Shown here: piece by piece, positions 7,840 to 11,505 of the stretch
Layout: every line of letters starts with the position of its first letter
Position numbering within the stretch: position 1 is the stretch's first letter
Made by a program: the position numbers and the translations under genes
Notes under the pieces: model-generated
Told to the model about the DNA's origin: nothing
What the model saw: only the letters and a program-made list of their open reading frames with translations
The model's database searches: none
From: an uncultured Lachnospiraceae bacterium
GTDB taxonomy: Bacteria; Bacillota; Clostridia; Lachnospirales; Lachnospiraceae
DNA length: 11,505 nt
Direction: 5' to 3'
Assembly: GCA_910577065.1 (NCBI GenBank)
Contig: CAJTLD010000010.1
Span: 20,665-32,169 of the forward strand

Positions 7840-9747
7840 ATGGGTAATTTTTCGGAACTGGATATGTATTTATTCGGGCAGGCAACACATTATGACATTT
7901 ATAAGAAGCTGGGCGCGCACCCGCAGGTGAAAGGAAAGAAAAAGGGAATCTGCTTTGCAGTTTATGCGCCTCATGCGCAGAAGGTATTTGTTTTGGGCGA
8001 ATTTAACGGCTGGGATGAAACGTCCCATGAATTAAAACGCCTGGAACCGGAAACGGCAGGCATTTATGAGTTGTTTGTCCCGGGGCTTGGGACAGGCAGC
8101 CTTTATAAGTATCTCATCGAAACGCCCGACGGGCGCAAGCTTTATAAGGCGGATCCATATGCGAATTTTGCGGAAATGAGGCCGGGGACGGCGTCGCGTA
8201 TTGTAGATATCGACCATTTTAAATGGTCGGACGATGCGTGGATGAAAAAACGCCAGGCATGTGAAACAATGGATGAGCAGCCGATGAGTATTTATGAGGT
8301 GCACCCGGGATCCTGGATGCGCCATCCGGGCTACGAAGAGGACAGCGGGTTTTATACATACCGCGAGGTGGCGAGGGCGCTTACGGATTATGTAAAAGAA
8401 ATGGGGTATACCCATGTAGAACTGATGGGGATATCCGAATATCCGTTTGACGGCTCCTGGGGCTATCAGGTAACCGGATATTATGCGCCGACGTCCCGGT
8501 ACGGTACGCCGGAGGATTTTGCATGGATGGTCAATTACTTCCATAAACACAATATCGGCGTAATCTTGGACTGGGTGCCTGCGCATTTCCCGCGGGACGC
8601 GCACGGGCTTGCCGAATTTGACGGCCAGGCTCTGTACGAATATGCGGATCCAAGGATGGGGGAGCACCCGGACTGGGGTACGAAAATTTTTGATTACGGC
8701 AACAACCAGGTAAAGAATTTCCTGATTGGAAGCGCGCTGATGTGGATAGAGCATTACCATGTGGACGGCCTTCGGGTTGACGCGGTAGCGTCCATGCTGT
8801 ACCTGGATTACGGAAAACAGGACGGGCAGTGGGTAGCGAACAAGTACGGGGAAAATAAAAATTTAGACGCGATTGAATTTTTCCGGCATATCAATACGCT
8901 GATTACCGGAAGGAATAAAGGGGCCGTTATGATTGCGGAGGAATCGACCGCATGGCCGATGGTAACGGGACCCGCGCCGGACGGCGGCTTGAATTTCTCC
9001 TTAAAGTGGAATATGGGCTGGATGCACGATTTTCTGGATTATATGAAGCTGGATCCGTATTTCAGGAAAGACAACCACAACCGGATGACGTTTGCCATGT
9101 CGTATAATGCAAGTGAAAAATATATCCTGGTGCTTTCGCACGACGAGGTTGTGCACTTAAAATGCTCCATGTTAAATAAAATGCCGGGGCTGGGAGAAGA
9201 CAAATTTTCCAACCTGAAAGTCGGTTATGCTTTTATGATGGGGCATCCGGGCAAGAAGCTTTTATTTATGGGGCAGGAATTTGCGCAGGATCACGAGTGG
9301 AGCGAGAAAACGGAACTGGAGTGGCATTTGCTGGATACGCCAAGCCACAAGCAGGTACAGGAATACGTCAAAGAGTTATTGCACATGTATAAGAAATATC
9401 CTGCAATGCATGAACTGGATCACAGCTGGGAAGGATTTGAATGGATCAACGCAAACGACGCGGAACGCAGCATTTTCAGTTTTATCCGAAAGAGCAGGGA
9501 CGGCAAAAACTGCCTGCTGTTCGTGTGCAACTTCACGCCGGTGGCACGGGAAGATTACCGTGTGGGCGTACCGGAGAAAAAATCGTACCGCCTGATTTTT
9601 AACAGCGACGAAGCGCGCTTTGGCGGAAGCGGAAAAGAACGTCCGGCCAGCTACCGGGCAAAGAAGCAGGAGTGCGACGGGAAGCCTTACTCGTTTGCCT
9701 ATCCGCTGCCGGGCTACGGCGTAGCCGTATTTAAATTCTCTTATTAA
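7840..9747 (+). CDS. glgB: 1,4-alpha-glucan (glycogen) branching enzyme, GH13, 635 aa
   Basis: The ATG has GGAGGGG (7826-7832) seven bases upstream. An N-terminal CBM48-type domain (about 20-115) contains GICFAVYAPHAQKVFVLGEFNGWD. The GH13 barrel follows with its conserved regions: DWVPAHF (244-250), GLRVDAV with nucleophile D314, AEESTAW with acid/base E367, and LSHDEVVH with D435. Other branching-enzyme marks are FDGSWGYQ and KKLLFMGQEFAQ. A C-terminal beta domain ends at about residue 635. The enzyme cuts an alpha-1,4 glucan chain and re-attaches it through an alpha-1,6 bond, making branch points in glycogen in the cytoplasm. The length suits the shorter bacterial forms that lack the extra N-terminal module of E. 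coli GlgB (about 730 residues). The usual partners glgC, glgD, glgA and glgP are not in the window. It is last in the probable operon, followed 15 bases later by a terminator. Confidence 0.97.
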   Translation: MGNFSELDMYLFGQATHYDIYKKLGAHPQVKGKKKGICFAVYAPHAQKVFVLGEFNGWDETSHELKRLEPETAGIYELFVPGLGTGSLYKYLIETPDGRKLYKADPYANFAEMRPGTASRIVDIDHFKWSDDAWMKKRQACETMDEQPMSIYEVHPGSWMRHPGYEEDSGFYTYREVARALTDYVKEMGYTHVELMGISEYPFDGSWGYQVTGYYAPTSRYGTPEDFAWMVNYFHKHNIGVILDWVPAHFPRDAHGLAEFDGQALYEYADPRMGEHPDWGTKIFDYGNNQVKNFLIGSALMWIEHYHVDGLRVDAVASMLYLDYGKQDGQWVANKYGENKNLDAIEFFRHINTLITGRNKGAVMIAEESTAWPMVTGPAPDGGLNFSLKWNMGWMHDFLDYMKLDPYFRKDNHNRMTFAMSYNASEKYILVLSHDEVVHLKCSMLNKMPGLGEDKFSNLKVGYAFMMGHPGKKLLFMGQEFAQDHEWSEKTELEWHLLDTPSHKQVQEYVKELLHMYKKYPAMHELDHSWEGFEWINANDAERSIFSFIRKSRDGKNCLLFVCNFTPVAREDYRVGVPEKKSYRLIFNSDEARFGGSGKERPASYRAKKQECDGKPYSFAYPLPGYGVAVFKFSY

Positions 9748-9762
9748 GCACAACAAATAAGA

Positions 9763-9795
9763 AGTCCTGTATTTTTACAGGGCTTTTTCCTTTTT
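9763..9795 (+). terminator. Intrinsic terminator after glgB
   Basis: A nine-pair stem (AGTCCTGTA with TACAGGGCT, one G-U pair) closes a TTTT loop at 9763-9784. A T-rich run interrupted by two C follows, to 9795. It begins 15 bases after the glgB stop and marks the end of the operon starting near 938. Confidence 0.87.
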
Positions 9796-9799
9796 CTGT

Positions 9800-9826
9800 T
9801 TATTTTTTTGCACAAATGGCCGACAT
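9800..9826 (+). promoter_or_regulatory. Possible sigma-D (FliA-type) promoter for the DUF6240-like gene
   Basis: GCCGACAT at 9819-9826 matches seven of eight bases of the flagellar sigma -10 element GCCGATAT. The -35 is weak: TTAT at 9800-9803 with a 15-base spacer matches TAAA at only two of four bases. The box lies 45 bases before the ATG at 9872 and downstream of the glgB terminator, where a promoter is needed. A sigma-A reading is no better, since TTGCAC (9808-9813) has no -10 at proper spacing. The call is tentative. Confidence 0.35.
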
Positions 9827-9871
9827 AATAATCAAAGTGTTGGAAATTTAACGGAATACGAGGTAAGGCAA

Positions 9872-11505
9872 ATGAAGATAGAACACGGAGCGCTGTTTGA
9901 ACAGCCAGTGCAAAACGAACCGGTTTTTGCAAAAGCAAAAGCCACCACATCTTTTTCCAAAACGGCCGCAGCCAAAGCGGACAGCCTTGGCAGGTCAACC
10001 CGCCCAGGGCAGCCGGGCTATGCGAAGGACGAAGTGGCGGGCAGGAGCGCAATCGAAGAATTTGAAGAAAAGATAAGCGCTAAAATGGACGCCGCGGAAC
10101 GCAAAAACCAAATGGCGGTTATGGCGCATACCATGACGGCAGAAGATTACCGTAAGGCGCAGGAAGCCGGTTTTTCCGTGCAGGAAACGGAAAGCGGGAC
10201 GATTGTTACGGTACTGGATAAAATCAAAGTGCAGCTTGCAAAAGCGGGCGTGGACGTATCCGAAATGGGAGGTTCGCTGACAAAAGAACAAATAGAGGCA
10301 ATCGGCGGCAGCGTTGCGGCGGTAAACCAGCTTGAGCAGTGCTTTGCAAACGCAGAACTTCCGGCTTCCGAAGAAAATATGACAGAAGGCTTAAAAGCGT
10401 ACCGGCAGGCAGAGGAATTAAAGGAACTTTCCGAGGCGGCAATAAAATATATGCTGGATAACCGCCTGCAGCCGAGTATCGACAACCTGTATCTGGCGCA
10501 GTCGGCGATAAATACAAATGCCTTAGAACCCGCGGCAGAAGAAATTGATGCAGACGCTCTGCGGGGACAGATGGAACAGGTGATTGCGTCGGCCGGAAGC
10601 GAAGTGAATGAACAGGCCATATCGGACAGTGTGTGGATGATAAAAAACGGGATTCCGTATACGGCGGATAATTTTACATATATGCAAAAGCTTTTAGGGC
10701 TTAAGCTCCCGCCCGACGGGAAAGATACGGCTTTGGCTATTGCGGCCGCGGTAGCCGAGGGAGGGCGTCCCGGGGAGGCTATGCTTTTGCCGGAATATTC
10801 CGTAACGGCGCAGGCGGAGCATGCGGTGGAAGTGGTTACCGAGGCTTCGGACGAGGATCTTGCCTACCTGGTGGCCAATAATCTGGAACTTACAATCGAA
10901 AACCTGGAACAGGCCGCGCTGCTGCGCAAGCAGGGCAAGCTGGCAGACAACATAATAAAAAATGCGAAGGCCGGGACAGGAAGTACGGACGCTTCGGGAG
11001 CCTTGTCAGAAGGCGCGCAGCAAGGCGCATCCCGGCCGGCAGGCGAAGAGGCTATTTCGCTGCTGACGGCCAAACGGATTTTGGAAGAAACGCGGCTTGT
11101 TATGACGACCGAAGCAAACCGGGCGCTGCTAAAACAGGGGATTTCCATTGACACCAAACCTTTGGAGGCGCTGGTAGAACAGTTAAAGCAGCAGGAAAAC
11201 AATTATTATGCGGCGCTTTTGAAAGAGGACGGGGAGGTTTTGGATCCGTCTAAAACAGAACTGTTTGCAGAAACAACACAGAAAGTTACGGATTTAAAGC
11301 AGATGCCCGCCTATGTGCTCGGAATTGCTGACGCGGGCTTAGATACGGTAAACCGGCTGCACGAAGCCGGAAGCGCCTTGCAGAAAGAACTGGACAAAGC
11401 CGGCGAACGCTATGAAACCCTGATGACGCAGCCCAGGCGGGATCTGGGGGATTCCATCCAGAAAGCGTTTTCCAATACGGAAGATATTTTAAAAGATCTG
11501 GGGCT
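9872..11505 (+). CDS. DUF6240-like protein, possibly motility-associated (3' end outside window)
   Basis: The frame is open from ATG 9872 to the window end (at least 544 codons, no stop). The ATG has GAGG at 9860-9863 eight bases upstream. The product is soluble, mostly helical and charged, with no signal peptide or membrane helix; the first 60 residues look disordered. Three matching ten-residue motifs occur: NRLQPSIDNL (197-206), NGIPYTADNF (259-268) and NNLELTIENL (about 336-345). A weaker fourth, QGISIDTKPL, lies near 420. This points to a repeated helical module. The stretch around ISDSVWMIKNGIP and the later RLVMTTEANRALLKQGI recall, from memory, DUF6240 proteins of Lachnospiraceae, often found near flagellar genes. 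That identification is not certain, and the biochemical function is unknown. The gene is separated from glgB by a terminator, so it is a separate transcription unit, possibly the first gene of a motility operon running out of the window. Confidence 0.78.
   Translation, partial: MKIEHGALFEQPVQNEPVFAKAKATTSFSKTAAAKADSLGRSTRPGQPGYAKDEVAGRSAIEEFEEKISAKMDAAERKNQMAVMAHTMTAEDYRKAQEAGFSVQETESGTIVTVLDKIKVQLAKAGVDVSEMGGSLTKEQIEAIGGSVAAVNQLEQCFANAELPASEENMTEGLKAYRQAEELKELSEAAIKYMLDNRLQPSIDNLYLAQSAINTNALEPAAEEIDADALRGQMEQVIASAGSEVNEQAISDSVWMIKNGIPYTADNFTYMQKLLGLKLPPDGKDTALAIAAAVAEGGRPGEAMLLPEYSVTAQAEHAVEVVTEASDEDLAYLVANNLELTIENLEQAALLRKQGKLADNIIKNAKAGTGSTDASGALSEGAQQGASRPAGEEAISLLTAKRILEETRLVMTTEANRALLKQGISIDTKPLEALVEQLKQQENNYYAALLKEDGEVLDPSKTELFAETTQKVTDLKQMPAYVLGIADAGLDTVNRLHEAGSALQKELDKAGERYETLMTQPRRDLGDSIQKAFSNTEDILKDLG

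Noticed and set aside
8032..8760. 242-codon open frame on the minus strand within glgB
   Set aside because: It lies wholly inside a certain GH13 gene with all catalytic motifs, has no recognisable product and is best explained as a shadow of codon bias.
9808..9831. Sigma-A promoter from TTGCAC and CATAAT/TAATAA
   Set aside because: The boxes are only 10 to 12 bases apart, too close for a working sigma-A promoter.
9744..10052. Minus-strand frame of 102 codons crossing the glgB terminator region
   Set aside because: It runs through a terminator and the start of the next gene and has no product similarity that I recognise.
10147..10620. 157-codon open frame on the minus strand within the DUF6240-like gene
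   Set aside because: Its Ser/Ala/Cys-rich product is typical of antisense shadow frames; the + strand frame is open for 544 codons with a good ribosome binding site.

Overview
The window looks like chromosomal DNA of an anaerobic, probably motile clostridium of the Lachnospiraceae type. The evidence is base composition of about half GC, strong AGGAGG-type ribosome binding sites, TTG start usage, a Firmicutes-style sensor kinase, and a last gene resembling the DUF6240 proteins I know from that family. Taxonomy is inferred from protein style only. All genes lie on the + strand. There is no gene-free stretch longer than 300 bases, and I see no RNA gene, insertion sequence, prophage or CRISPR array.

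Layout: (1) 1-906, the C-terminal part of a membrane sensor histidine kinase, cut by the window edge. (2) 907-1019, a short gap with a good sigma-A promoter whose -35 box overlaps the kinase stop codon, followed by a stem-loop. (3) 1020-9747, four closely spaced genes that probably form one operon: an aconitase-superfamily hydratase, an AI-2E/PerM-type membrane protein, a 1070-residue protein with TPR-like, repeat and AAA+-like regions, and the glycogen branching enzyme GlgB. Gaps are 11, 24 and 23 bases, and a clear intrinsic terminator follows at 9763-9795. (4) 9748-9871, the terminator and then a possible sigma-D (flagellar-type) -10 element. (5) 9872 to the window end, an open reading frame of at least 544 codons resembling DUF6240 proteins, which may be linked to motility.

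How the genes work together: only GlgB has an assured reaction, adding alpha-1,6 branches to glycogen. The large protein just upstream has helical TPR-like repeats at its N terminus. An acidic central region follows, in which I can trace a 15-residue repeat over about 270 residues. It ends in a CbbX/SpoVK-like AAA+ domain with an intact Walker A but an altered Walker B. Its place between an integral membrane protein and GlgB makes a scaffold or regulatory role in storage-polymer metabolism conceivable, but nothing in the sequence proves it. The aconitase relative keeps the iron-sulfur cysteines and most catalytic residues but differs at the Asp-His pair, so its substrate may not be citrate.

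The best candidates for something undescribed are the TPR-repeat-AAA protein with its branching-enzyme linkage and the repetitive DUF6240-like protein behind a possible flagellar promoter. The rest is ordinary housekeeping content.
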